From: Cristatella mucedo
Taxonomy: Eukaryota > Bryozoa > Phylactolaemata > Cristatellidae
NCBI GenBank assembly: GCA_009760855.2
Contig: WPIO01000027.1
Location: 2,093,501-2,157,500 of the forward strand
DNA: 64,000 nucleotides
Direction of reading: 5' to 3'
The stretch's first letter is position 1; each line of letters begins with the position of its first letter. The notes under the pieces were generated by a model that was not told where the DNA came from, searched no databases, and saw only the letters and a program-made list of their open reading frames with translations. Shown here piece after piece: positions 23,480 to 33,869 of this stretch. A program made the translations under genes and the position numbers.

Positions 23480-23562
23480 GATACGTCAAATTTGAACTTG
23501 ATTATCAGCTCGTAGCAAATACAAGTGTCGCCGATAAGTTTAAAAGAGCTGTCGCAAGTTCT
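23480..23562 (+). CDS. Gene 1, SEA domain first exon
   Basis: This exon of 83 nt starts in phase 1 after ttctaatttcag and ends in phase 0 at a gtaagt donor. It encodes the first strand and helix of a SEA domain: YVKFELDYQL, then a short loop, then VADKFKRAVASS. The alternation KFELDYQL and the amphipathic helix fit SEA domains of membrane mucins (family knowledge). The paralogous exon at 57903-57985 has exactly the same length and phases, which strongly supports both. It follows the repeat exon in frame. Confidence 0.85.
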
Positions 23563-23961
23563 GTAAGTATTGTTTAGTTACTCTCAAATTAACCAAAGTG
23601 AGCTTGCTTAGTGAACCAGGTCTCTTTTCGCGAGAAGCTTCTATTATTAATAATAAGTTCATTAATATTCAATTGTTTTTTAAAGATTCGTGTAGACATC
23701 AGTACCGTAGATATGGATGGCTGCTGGATAAAGCCTAATAAAGTTTATTTGTTCTCATGCTGCGTTTCCGCAGTTAATTTTCGGAAAAAACGACGCCCTC
23801 GAGGGATCAGCTAGATTGGCAGCTGAATTGAGTGCATCTCTCATTGGTTGAATAGCAACCAAACCTGGCTGCATCATTGTGCCCGCCATGTCTTAGCACC
23901 TGTTGCTATGGTTGCTTTTATAGCATGAAATTAGATGCTAATTCCTATATATACATTTCAG
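23563..23961. other. Short intron within the gene 1 SEA domain
   Basis: A 399-bp phase-0 intron with gtaagt at its start and atacatttcag at its end. Nothing else recognised. Confidence 0.8.
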
Positions 23962-24217
23962 ATTATGCAGCTCCTTAATGCATCGAATGAGACTACTGTG
24001 GAAGTGACTCGACTACTTAATGGAAGCATTAATGCTGAGTTTGCCATTGTGAGCACAAGTATGAATCTTTCGTCGTCGCGTGACGTCCTTAAAGGGAACA
24101 ATACTGGCATCCAGCTACAAACAAACCTCTTGAAGTTTGCCAGCTATGAAGGAATAACAGGCACTTTAAAAGAAAGTTTACAGAAAATGTCGACTCCAGC
24201 CATTTCAATAGCAGATG
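23962..24217 (+). CDS. Gene 1, SEA domain second exon with Gly-Ser-Ile
   Basis: This 256-nt exon runs from phase 0 to phase 1 (85 codons plus one base). It completes the SEA domain: potential N-glycosylation at NAS, then ETTVEVTRLLNGSINAEFAI. The GSI (codons at 24022-24030) sits where SEA domains of MUC1 type self-cleave between Gly and Ser; the canonical motif is GSVVV, so cleavage here is plausible but not certain. Further on are SSSRDVL and an amphipathic helix ending KMSTPAISI. The paralogous exon at 58373-58628 has the same length and phases, and GSI at the same codon. The donor is gtcagt. Confidence 0.85.
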
Positions 24218-26326
24218 GTCAGTGATTAAATAATAGCACTGCTTGAAATTGTAGCACTCAAACCTTCAGTCACTTTTGTGTACATATTTCTGTGCTTTTG
24301 ATACGTACAGCATTATTTTCAGCAAAAATTTGATTTAATATTTTATTACAAGGCCATCTTGTAATCTCATTGTGTTAGAATTGCTTTAAAAACGATAGAC
24401 CTCGTTTAAGCCACTATCAGTTAAGCTTCATAGCATGGGAAAAAGATTGTGGCTAATTGTCCGCTCGAGCTAGCTGAAGAAAGGCTGACTGAGCGGCAAA
24501 CTAGCTTGCATGTTTCTCTGTTTGGATTAAGGTTCATAATGTGATACATAACAGAAAAACAGCACTGAGCTTAGAACCAGAAGAAATTGGTGCTTGTGAA
24601 GAAATCTGACATACGACTGGTTTCATTGTCCTTTGAATATTTTTCGCGTGGAGCTTCAAAGTTTTCTAGTGGCTGCGGTTGAATAGCTATCGCATCGTAG
24701 TGACGTTTTGTGCAAAGTCAAAACACCCAATCTTGTTTAATACACATCCTTCACAGCGGCTACTGCAAACATGGCAGCGTAGCCTGCTCCTTTCAAAAAA
24801 TCTATAATTAATTTCAACCTACTGCTCACCCAAAATTAAACACCTGTCCTTATTTATATCAGCCGCTGAATGATCAGACAAGAATAATAATACATAAAAT
24901 TACCTTCAGTGGTAGTCCTAATGATACAATATCGCGCTCAAATAATTTAAATGGCATGTTAACTTGCAGAGACATTTACAAACATTTCCCCATGTTTCCT
25001 CTCAGTGTATGTGTTTAACCAGCTCACCTGTAATGTGACCAGCATTCCTTTCCATTCTGTTACAAACCGACGACACTTTTGGACTTCGTGTAAAGCAAAA
25101 TCTGAATTCTAACTCGATCGCTGGCTCCCTCCTTGCTAGCACAGGTATTTTACTTTAGCTATTGACCGGCAGTGACTACCTCGAAGAGATTTGAGATTAT
25201 GTATAGAGCTCAATCTTGCTGACAAATTCAAGTCGTCGGAAACTCGGAGTTTAGTAGGAAGAGACAGCTTTAGTGTCTTAAAGGCTAAATCTCTTTTTTA
25301 TATATTCATTCGCACACAAATAAGTATTCGTGTGCGCTGTGAAAGATAAAATCGCTAGAAGGTTTTCAAGGCAGCGTAGTTTTGATTTCTCCGAGTTCTG
25401 AGTCCGTTCAGCAGTGGCCCTACTTCTGTAAACGCCCTTGACTGCTGCTTGGAAAATGAAGCCCTGCAAGTCCACAGTCGGTGAACACGTAGAATTGCTA
25501 GTCCTTGCCAACGCTTGACCAATACAACTGGAGCTCGGGTTTGGATGCACAACTAACGAGTTGGTAGGTGCAGCAACAATGCAAGCACAAGCATGGCGCC
25601 GGCAACGGAGCCCGGCAGCAATCAAGATTGGGCATACCTTACTGTAACTAGTCTATACACTTTGCGTTGAACAGCTTATTCGACAGCAATGGAGGAATAT
25701 CTTTTTAAAGCACCAATCATAGAGTAAAGCTCACTTCGGAGCGAAGACACTAACTGACTTTTTAGCACATATCGTATACTGGCTCTTATAGCATGCAATT
25801 CAGGAACAGTTAATAATTATTTGGTCTGCTGTAATCTGGATGATATAGAGCAAAACATGTTTGAGCGAGCAATGGGCCTCACCGAGTCTTCTTCTGTCAC
25901 GTTTGCATGCTTTTCTATGCATGATACTTGTGCGCTTTGCGGAATTTCTAAGCGCGATAGTGTGCATGTCAATCAACCTTGGCCATTTCTTTTTTTTCAA
26001 GTGAGTGGCAATGCACCTGGATATAGTGAGTTTCTTGAAATCTATGCAAACAAGCTACTATTATTATTAAAATTTTAAGAATAGGCTTTTTGCGCAGCAA
26101 TCACCTGCCAAGGAATTGTATATGAGTTATTCTTGCCAATCTTTTTACTCTAGTAAATCTAGTTCTACCCAGAGGATGCTATACTTTCAAGTTTAATATC
26201 AAATAATATAAATAATAATAATACATTTGTATCGCGACCATAAAGAATAAAATCTCTTGCTACGAAATTTGCATGTGCCACATAGAAAACATGTCACTTC
26301 AGCTTTACTCGCTAAAATTAGTTAAT
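24218..26326. other. Gene 1 intron, unassigned
   Basis: No element or exon recognised. A minus frame at 25278-25625 has no recognisable domain. Extra small phase-1 exons of gene 1 could be hidden here. Confidence 0.5.
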
Positions 26327-26908
26327 GCAATATAATGTATCTCCGTCTGTAACTTAACAAAGTCATAAAGACTATGTGGGTGTTACGCAGGAGCGCTTTG
26401 TATAGCGCACTCACAGCCTAAGCGGCTTTCAGTACTCTTTCGGTAGCCAAAAGACTTCGTCTCACGCAAAAAAGAGAAAGTGGGAAGCATAGCAGAGTCA
26501 GGAGAGCCGTTGAGGTAGTGAGTAGCATAGAAGTAGCAGCTCAGGACCGCTGAAAAAGATGTGCCATAGTCGGCAGTAGGAGAGTAGTTGTCGTTGCATA
26601 AGGGTTGTGGAAGCGAGTTCCACAGTCTAGGACCTGCAGAGCTAAAGCTTCTGCCGCCAACTGTCTTTAAGCGGAGGAATGGGACAGCTAATTTATTGTC
26701 CACACAGGACCTGAGGGCGCGAACAGGCTGAAACTGATGCAGCAGTTCAGCTAGGTACGAATGAGCCAAGCCGTGGCGGGCCTTGTGGGTCAGTGTAAGA
26801 ACTTTGCTCTGTATCTGTTGCTCAACCGGCAACCATCCTAGCTCTTTCAGCAAAGGAGACACGCGCTCAAACTGCTGGGACTTGAAGAACACCTCTCTTG
26901 CAGAGTCC
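26327..26908 (-). mobile_element. LINE-A 3' fragment
   Basis: A 175-codon minus frame matches the C-terminus of the LINE-A RT (LKELGWLPVEQQIQSKVLTL, then RLWNSLPQPL) and continues into the same 3' UTR, ending in atgta-type sequence. It is well preserved but strongly 5'-truncated, with the break near 26908. Confidence 0.9.
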
Positions 26909-27469
26909 ACAATGCTAGGTCAGGTCCTACAATTTAATCTTCGAACTTATTTGCTCATACATAAACCTAAGCGCTATAATAGAATTAGGCATTGCCCTCT
27001 TAATTAGAGATACCTTTGAAAGATGTTCTTCGAGTATATCGTCCGTCGTCATCGATTTATTAATATAACTTGTTCAGATTACAGCTTGAACATTCCGTCA
27101 GTAGGGGCGATTGCTTCCCACGACTAGGGGCTGACTATTTCAAAAACAAGCCGATAGCTTTACTGGCTCACTTTGGTCTGTGTCGCAGCAAAACCTCTCC
27201 CGAAAACCGCTACGAGGCCGGCTAAGCTGCTGCTCCCCTTCTCGCTTCCGCCTCGCTCCTAGCTGCTCGCGTGGCCTCCTCGGATTCCCCATCCCGACTC
27301 CATTCACTTTTTTGTGCCACTGTTCATGACAGTGGCGATTGTTCTGAAGTCCTAGCCTGTGGGGGGGGGTCCGACTCTTACAACTGTCACGCTCCAACTG
27401 CAGTCTCCTCGCTTACAGCCGACGCCAATTGTCGCTTTACTGCTGACCTAGGCTGCGAGTGTCTAGATA
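26909..27469. other. Gene 1 intron with a GC-rich stretch and a G9 run
   Basis: Bases 27180-27420 are GC- and pyrimidine-rich, with a run of nine to ten G near 27361. The open frames there have no recognisable content. Confidence 0.5.
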
Positions 27470-27617
27470 CTTCATTTCGTGTAGATAACTGCCGAGGTCG
27501 CGGGTTCGATTCCTGCAGTGGGCGATTTTTTATCGCCACTGCAAGCGGCGGCGATAGCCCTCTTCTGTCGCTATACAAAAGAGGCTGTTTAATCAGCTAT
27601 GATTTATTTTTTTTTAA
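27470..27617 (+). mobile_element. SINE S1 copy
   Basis: An intact-looking B box (cgggttcgattcc) follows gccgaggtcg. The family body follows (cactgcaagcggcggcgatagc, tctgtcgctatacaaaagagg, aatcagcta), then a T-rich end. The A-box half is not clear, so the head may be truncated. Confidence 0.75.
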
Positions 27618-28747
27618 CTCGCTATTGGAGCGTCTGAACCCGAGTCCCTGTCCCCAAAAACGGCGCAAGGAGCTGGTGCTAGTCCTTGGAGGCTTGTGAT
27701 CAATACCGGTGAATCTGGTGCCTGTTAACATGAGTGACACGTGCACTAGTACACTCTGGAATGCTGATTGTCGTAACGTGCAGCAGAAATCAAAGGCACA
27801 AGTTTATTGCTAAGTAGAACTGTCCTTGGAGCAATGCAGTCTATTCAACACTCACGTGTATATAGCATCAACTACGTCTACAAATCAATTGTTTGAACCT
27901 AAAAGTATAACTGACTCACTGATACTGTAGCTGGAGTTTTAGCACACATTGACTGAGATATATTCTATCTTTAATCATTGGAATTCAGGAACCCGCTATA
28001 CAATTGAGAATATTCATTATCCAACTGCTTTATAATGCACACGTTTCACCATCGTTCCCCTAAATTTTGAATTGCTTCGCAGGATTATTGAGCGAAACCC
28101 TGCTGGAGGAGTGAACCTCTGTGCGACCTTTGAACTTCTTTGCGAACTCGGATGAGACTCGTGACTTCCATCTCAAATATAATCTGCACAATTTAATCAA
28201 TCAAGTCTTGTCTGTTTTATATTCAAAAAGACAGCCTATGGCAGCTAATGGGCAACATCCAGTCAAAGTTATAGCTGAGCATCAATCAGCAGGTAGATTT
28301 TCTAACCGGAGCAAGCAACTAAGTTACAGTAAATCCGAGCAAGATTTCGAATATATTTGCTGTTACAAAGTGTCATTTCAGCAACCGTAGCATTTCTCAG
28401 GCGTAAACAGTTGTTTTTCTTGCACAGTAATGTGAAAATTGCTGCCTTGTGCTAGCAAAATAGAAATTTCCACGAGAAAACGTCAGAGGACGCCACTTAT
28501 ACACCGCGACAGACAAAAGAAGAGGTTTTCCAAAGTAGAAAAATGCGAAAACAAGTCATTCTAGCGAAGAAAGCCTTAAATTGACAAGCAGTCTTCTTTC
28601 ACTGAAGTGGGCGGTATGGCCGCAATGTGGTCAATATGTAGCAATTATTGACACCTACACGTTAACCCTTTATATAGGGATCAAGCACGACAAGATATTT
28701 TAAAGCTGAATGATCCAAACCTGAATGATTTTTTTGCCAAATAAGTA
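27618..28747. other. Gene 1 intron, unassigned
   Basis: No gene or repeat recognised. Confidence 0.5.
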
Positions 28748-28748
28748 G

Positions 28749-28820
28749 AGTCTCGATTGGTATAGTGCTGGCCTAAAGACCCAGAAGTCGGAGTCGTTCC
28801 TCACTCGAGACTCTTTTTTT
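28749..28820 (+). pseudogene. tRNA-like sequence, Phe-type anticodon arm, decayed T arm
   Basis: A perfect 7-bp acceptor-like stem (AGTCTCG at 28749-28755 with CGAGACT at 28806-28812) encloses an A-box-like ttggtatagtgctgg. The anticodon loop CTAAAGA (28773-28779) has anticodon AAA, where Phe tRNA normally has GAA. The T arm looks shortened (ggagtcgttcctcact, against an expected GTTCGA loop). A T run at 28814-28820 would stop RNA polymerase III. It is most likely a tRNA pseudogene or SINE head; a working gene is unlikely. Confidence 0.4.
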
Positions 28821-28879
28821 CATGCTTTGTTCCCACGGCAGAAAGCGTTCCTTCGAATTTTGGAGCAAGACAAACTACA

Positions 28880-28908
28880 CACGCACGCACACACACACAC
28901 ACGCACAC

Positions 28909-28939
<31 letters not shown>

Positions 28940-29105
28940 TAAACATGCACATATCTATCTATACATGTGTATTTGTCTGTGTGTTAAGTTTATTGATGTA
29001 TCACATATCTGCATATTTAATAGATGCGGTACGAGCACACACACACACACACATGCACACCCACTCACACAAGACACGTATACACACACACACACACACA
29101 CACGA
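28880..29105. repeat. (AC)n microsatellites
   Basis: Two AC-rich arrays at about 28880-28942 and 29036-29105 are separated by TA/TG-rich sequence. The His-Thr frames over them are not genes. Confidence 0.9.
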
Positions 29106-29380
29106 AATAGTACGTACATATACAGGTATATCTGTATACTTATACCTGTTGATACACCCGCACAAGTTTTTATTCTCAGTTCTTACAGTGCTGACCCAAA
29201 ATGTCAACGCAACCTAGGAATCGGCAGTTAGAGCATCAAGTTTCAGTGTGTCGATGACTGTTGGCTTAGGAAACGTCACATAACATTTAATGCAAATGAG
29301 CTAGCAATATTTGTAATAAGCGTGCATGTTATCAACCTTACCAAAAGCATAACACGTAAAATATATTTAATATATATGAA
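29106..29380. other. Gene 1 intron, no recognised content
   Basis: Nothing assigned between the microsatellites and the MITE. Confidence 0.5.
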
Positions 29381-29521
29381 ACCGTATTTTTACGAGTATA
29401 GGTCGTGCTTTTCCTCTTGTTTTTTCGTATTATTTTTCAATAAAAACTTTTCAAACAATTTGGTGCGTAAATTTAGGCTGCGGCTTGTACTTGGATGCGA
29501 CCTATAATCGTAAAAATGCGG
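29381..29521. mobile_element. pogo/Tigger-type MITE
   Basis: The ends are inverted copies of accgtatttttacga..tataggtcg with a few mismatches. The interior has the aggctgcggcttgtacttgg-type repeat seen in many pogo-like MITEs (family knowledge). Length is about 141 bp with no coding capacity. A TA follows the right end and a mutated equivalent precedes the left, as expected for TA target duplication. The transposase relic at 9960-11290 is of the same superfamily, but a direct link is not shown. Confidence 0.7.
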
Positions 29522-29742
29522 TATCCAGAGCAAATTAGGCTTAGTAAATAGTCATTAATTCGAAGAATTTTCCTTTGAAGCACTTTTTGAGCAATCTGAA
29601 ATAGGATTGAACGAATAGGCCAAACAAGTTCCTTTTTAGAATTTATCTCAAAAACCGTCAGCCATTTTCTCTGCAATTATTAAAGGGTTTGAATTACGTC
29701 ATTTTTAGCATGCTCGCCCAGTAGCCAGAGTTGGAGGCAATT
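29522..29742. other. Gene 1 intron, no recognised content
   Basis: Nothing assigned. Confidence 0.5.
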
Positions 29743-29892
29743 GGTGAGCCGTGATAGCACACTAGGGCAAACGGTTGCTTTTCCCAACCTTGGTCCCGAG
29801 TTCGTGGGTTAAAATCCTTCGGTGGGCAATTCTTTATTGCCACTGCAAGCGGCAGTGATAGCAAAAAGGCTGCTAAATCAGCTAGTATTTAA
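29743..29892 (+). mobile_element. SINE S1 copy, complete
   Basis: Head ggtgagccgtgatagcacac (A box) and cgagttcgtgggttaaaatcc (B box slightly decayed), then body ccactgcaagcggcagtgatagc and aggctgctaaatcagctagtattta. It is one of the fuller copies. Confidence 0.8.
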
Positions 29893-31802
29893 TGCGAGAA
29901 ATCTAAAAAATGCTTAGAAATGAAAACAGCTACCGACATTATCTTGTTAAATACAAGGTATACCAGTTTTTTTAAACTGTTTCAAGCGTTTTAGGTTTCT
30001 GACTTCAATTTTCTCGATATTATTTATTTCAAAACATTGTAATACATGGAGATCACCAAAGTTTTGGCCTCTCTCTTTCTTACTTTCTGAGAGTTTTATA
30101 GAATTTTTTTAATGGCTCCAACGATCTTTTTCACAGGGATACGTAGTTTTCTCGGTTCTCGCGATAGCAAATATTGATTATATTTTGAATTATGTATTTC
30201 TTGAATAATCTGGAGCACAGTCAAGCGGGCGTCGGCCCATGTTTAAAGACAAGATTTCTCAAGCCTTGATTACTTCTGCAGAATTGCTTGAAACGATAAA
30301 TAAGATGCATTTTTTCCAGAGGGGTCTTCTTGTCGCATCCAAAGGTTTCTTACCTCGCCGTATTGTAAAAGTTGTAAAATTCCCTTTTTTGTTACCCGAT
30401 TAGAACTACATGCACCTAGAAATAAATTCAATCAAGCGAACCATTGATCAATAGAGAACTGACAATGGGCTGACATGATAATGCTTGTGCAAACGCGGGC
30501 CCACACCCTTGGAGCGTGCCGCTTTGATCTTAGCGAGATTCTAAACTCGACATCAAGCATCAAGCGCTCAAGATCTGGACCGAGTTGCCAACATGAGCGG
30601 TTTGAGCCTGGTACAGAGCTCTGGTTTGTGCTCGCTGAAAGTTTGGAAACTCGACAGCATATTCTGCAAGGGAACCCTTTTAAATGACACATAAGCTGCA
30701 GCGGACAAGAAGTCCGGCTTGTAATGGCTTGCGGCGGTTGCTTGCCGCACGCTCTCAGACGAAAATTGGCTGGTCAATGCTCCGCAGAGGCAAAGCAAAG
30801 CTTGGGCGTCCAGGTAAGGGTAGCTTTCGAAGCAAAATGTACATTTTAGCTTCCTTGGGTGAAGGCCTGTCGAATTAATTAAGCACCTTGGACCTGTGCG
30901 AGGAAACTTTCAGCCCCCTATAGACCCTTTATTTCCGTCTATTTGTTGATGATCGTACCGTGGCTGTGCATTCATTGGCCGCCCGACAGAAACTGCACAG
31001 TTCGAGGACACTATCGAATGATATCTAGTTCCTAAGGCCTAAACTTCACTGTATTCCCTGCAAACGTTGTATTATCTTAATGTAGGCAAATTGTCCTCTT
31101 TTCAATAGTCGAAGGCAAGTTCTCCTCCGAACCTGCCGAAAGTATGCCGAGCAGTGCCCATCATATAGTTGTAAAAAATTGATAAGGAACATAGCTCGTT
31201 TTCTTCCAGAAGAATTAATAAAATTTGTTTCCAAATAACTAATTGATTCACGTTTTGCATCGTTGTTTGTAACTGAAGCCTTTTGTATTCGCAGTGACTT
31301 CACTGCAGACCACTAGTCAGAACTAGGGTTGTATGCAGGACGTAAATGGCATCTTTCCTCCTCGTCAATTACTCGAATCATGCGACCTGTAATCTGTAAA
31401 AAGTGAGGGCATATTTAATCATTCTGATGTAACCACACGGAATTCAGATTACTGTAATTCCTTACGTTATTTTACAGACTGCAAAATTGTGCGTTGGACT
31501 GACTGTGCCAACTAGCCAACGATGCTGGTGAACTTCGCTTCCGGGGCTGCTTTCCTTACAAGTGCCAAGTATGCAGTTACTGCGGATTGTGGTTTTCCAA
31601 CTTCTTCCCGAAACATTTTTGCAGTAAATACTCATCGCTGTCTTTCGCGATGCTAAGACGTTAAAATTACGTAGTCAGAAAATTGACTAAAGCAAGAATG
31701 GGGTTCGCCACACACAAACACAACCAAAGTTCGTTAACTTCACGGTAACCAGAAACTGAGAAATACGCAGTAAATGCACTAGAATTATTCACTTATTAAA
31801 AA
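29893..31802. other. Gene 1 intron, unassigned
   Basis: No gene or known repeat recognised. Frames of 60-86 codons occur but show no domain. Confidence 0.5.
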
Positions 31803-31980
31803 AGGCAGGCACAATAGGTAAGGGGGTTGCTTTCATGACCTCAGTCCCGAGGTTGTGGGTTCAAATTCTGTTTCGTATCGGGTGAGCGATCTTTGGTTGT
31901 CGCTGCAAGCGGAGGCGATAGCCATTAAGGCTCTTCTGTAGCTATAAAAAAGAGGCCAATAAAACAGCTAGCACGAGCTG
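31803..31980 (+). mobile_element. SINE S1 copy
   Basis: A-box-like aggcacaataggtaaggggg, cagtcccgaggttgtgggttcaaattc (B box), then gtcgctgcaagcggaggcgatagcc and aagaggccaataaaacagcta. An extra tttcgtatcg lies between B box and body. Confidence 0.75.
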
Positions 31981-32064
31981 AGTTTTATCATAGTGGTGAG
32001 GAGCAAGCATTCTATGAGACGTCCAGATGTAACATACGGGTTTAGCCCAGCAGCCGCCATGACT

Positions 32065-32155
32065 CTACTGTCGACTGCAAGTGGTAACGATAGCCATCGA
32101 GGCTCTACACAGCTATATAAATGAGGCTGTTAAATCAGCTGATCTTTACTTTACT
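32065..32155 (+). mobile_element. SINE S1 body fragment
   Basis: Only the body and 3' end match (tcgactgcaagtggtaacgatagcc, atgaggctgttaaatcagct). The tRNA-like head is missing or unrecognisable. Confidence 0.65.
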
Positions 32156-32479
32156 TTTACGTACGGATAGCCCTAAAGTAGCTTAGTCCTTGATTACTTT
32201 GATGGCGAATTTATCCGCGACCTTTGGACAATGGGCGTCAACCACTTTCTGTGGAAAAGCCGTTAGAAAGAAACTGCCCACCCTCGATTCTCTCCGTTCG
32301 GCAGCCCGTTCAGGTTGCTTGGCATTTCGAAGTCTACAGAGTCTGCAATATTATAATATTAGCTGCGGTTAGTCTATTGTGCGTGACCAAGAATGGATGT
32401 GGTTCGATTTGAATTTCTGTATGGCTCTATTCCCATTCTGAAGTTTCTTTACGATAATAATGTTCGCCTTATTTTTTAG
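32156..32479. other. End of gene 1 intron before the membrane exon
   Basis: No element recognised. It ends with the acceptor ccttattttttag. Confidence 0.6.
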
Positions 32480-32754
32480 CGTCACCGGAAACGGACAGCC
32501 CGCTAACCACTTCTACTAGCATTAACATGCAGTCATCGACTTTAGAGAAATGCGATTCTGGAAATCATAGTCTAAACGATGGCGAAATCGCTGGCATAGT
32601 AATTGGATCAATATTAGGAGGAATACTTCTGATTGCCATTGCAGTCTGCATTTGCAAAAAGTCAGCACCCAAAAGTTGTCACAAGATCGGTGATGGCAAA
32701 TTCATGACAGCCAACGTAACTGGCTATGAAATGTTTGTGGAACCACATTTTTAG
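32480..32754 (+). CDS. Gene 1, transmembrane and cytoplasmic exon with stop
   Basis: This last coding exon starts in phase 1 after ttattttttag, so it joins the SEA exon in frame, and ends in TAG. It encodes 90 residues: a Thr/Ser-rich juxtamembrane stretch (SPETDSPLTTSTS), a Cys, then a single helix (about IAGIVIGSILGGILLIAIAV, 32587-32650). After CICKK comes a tail of about 30 residues ending EPHF. The Lys-Lys after the helix indicates type I topology with the mucin part outside. The tail contains YEMF (32725-32736), a Y-x-x-hydrophobic motif typical of endocytic sorting. A 3' polyadenylation signal was not found nearby. Confidence 0.8.
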
Positions 32755-32764
32755 AGGCAGCTGA

Positions 32765-32944
32765 AATGATTGCTTGCGAAATACATTTCGAGAACTTGAC
32801 GACCGACTTCTGGTCTTGGAGGCCGCCGAAGAGAAACAGGACCTTTGGGACGCCAAAGACGATAGAACGGCAACACAGATTGCCTACTATCACGACTTAT
32901 ACTCTTCATCTGGCTTCTCACTCTCACTTCCCTTTTTGCAGTAA
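32765..32944 (+). other. Coding-like 59-codon run just after the gene 1 stop
   Basis: Ten bases after the stop, in another frame, a run without ATG reads as a polar, heptad-like sequence (FRELDDRLLVLEAAEEKQDL, then DAKDDRTATQIAYYHDLYS) before TAA. It looks more protein-like than chance. No clean acceptor joins it to gene 1, so it may be an alternative cytoplasmic exon, a decayed exon or chance. Confidence 0.35.
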
Positions 32945-33861
32945 AAAATGTCGCACTGCTGTCGGCCAATCTCATCTGAGCCAGTTACTGTCCCGCCAGC
33001 TGTTAATGTTCGATACGATGACTAATGTGCACAGATTGAGGCAGCCGTAATTGCTCATCGCAGTCATATCGAGTACGTAATCCTGTCTAGGCCCTACGAA
33101 GCACCGGCCTAATTTAGCATGCGCGTGCATACCTCTGAATATTAGACTCAAATTGTCCTTGTTGATGTGGAGCGATTGTGGCCGCAGCGTAGCCATGAAG
33201 TTCTCTGCCGACAAAGATGCTGCTTACTCTGTGCTAATCGGATATACAGCGCATAGCCGCGTGGTAGTGCATATGCGATTATGCTAGCATTATGTGCTCG
33301 CACTGCACCCGTTGCCTTGTTTGCTAGTATGGTCTGCATCCTGCTCAGTAAAACGATGAGGCTAGGTAAAAATAGTCTGAGTGTGCAGATGACTTTGATG
33401 GAGACTATTATGTACAAAAGCGGTGCATTAACCCCTTAAGGCTGTAATAGAAAGCTCATTAGACGATGTAAGTAGGCGGTACAGAAAAACTAAAGATGAT
33501 GCACACTCATTTTTTTGGAAAATTGATATGGCGATGGTAAAAGCTCACACCTGCTAAAACTTTGCAACGTAATCTATTTCAGGCCTGTATCCAATGCAAA
33601 GAAACAACCAGCCTGCTCAATATGAATTGTGATCACAAATTGTTGAAGACACCTTACAAAGTTTGAATTTTTGGCCAATAGAGAGAATAGCCAGCTGACT
33701 GAGTCATTTAAGTTATCCTGAAATTGAGACCGGAACACCGGCGCTCAGAAAAACGCACCAGAAGTCCGAGGCTAGCCTAAATAGCGATGCTAAGTTGGCC
33801 TGTACAGAAGCGAACATCTGGTCATCGCTCCCTAAGTACCTAAAGCATAAAATCAGAGAGA
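32945..33861. other. Intergenic, unassigned
   Basis: Region downstream of gene 1. No gene, repeat family or clear polyadenylation signal recognised. Confidence 0.5.
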
Positions 33862-33869
33862 TTTTTAGG

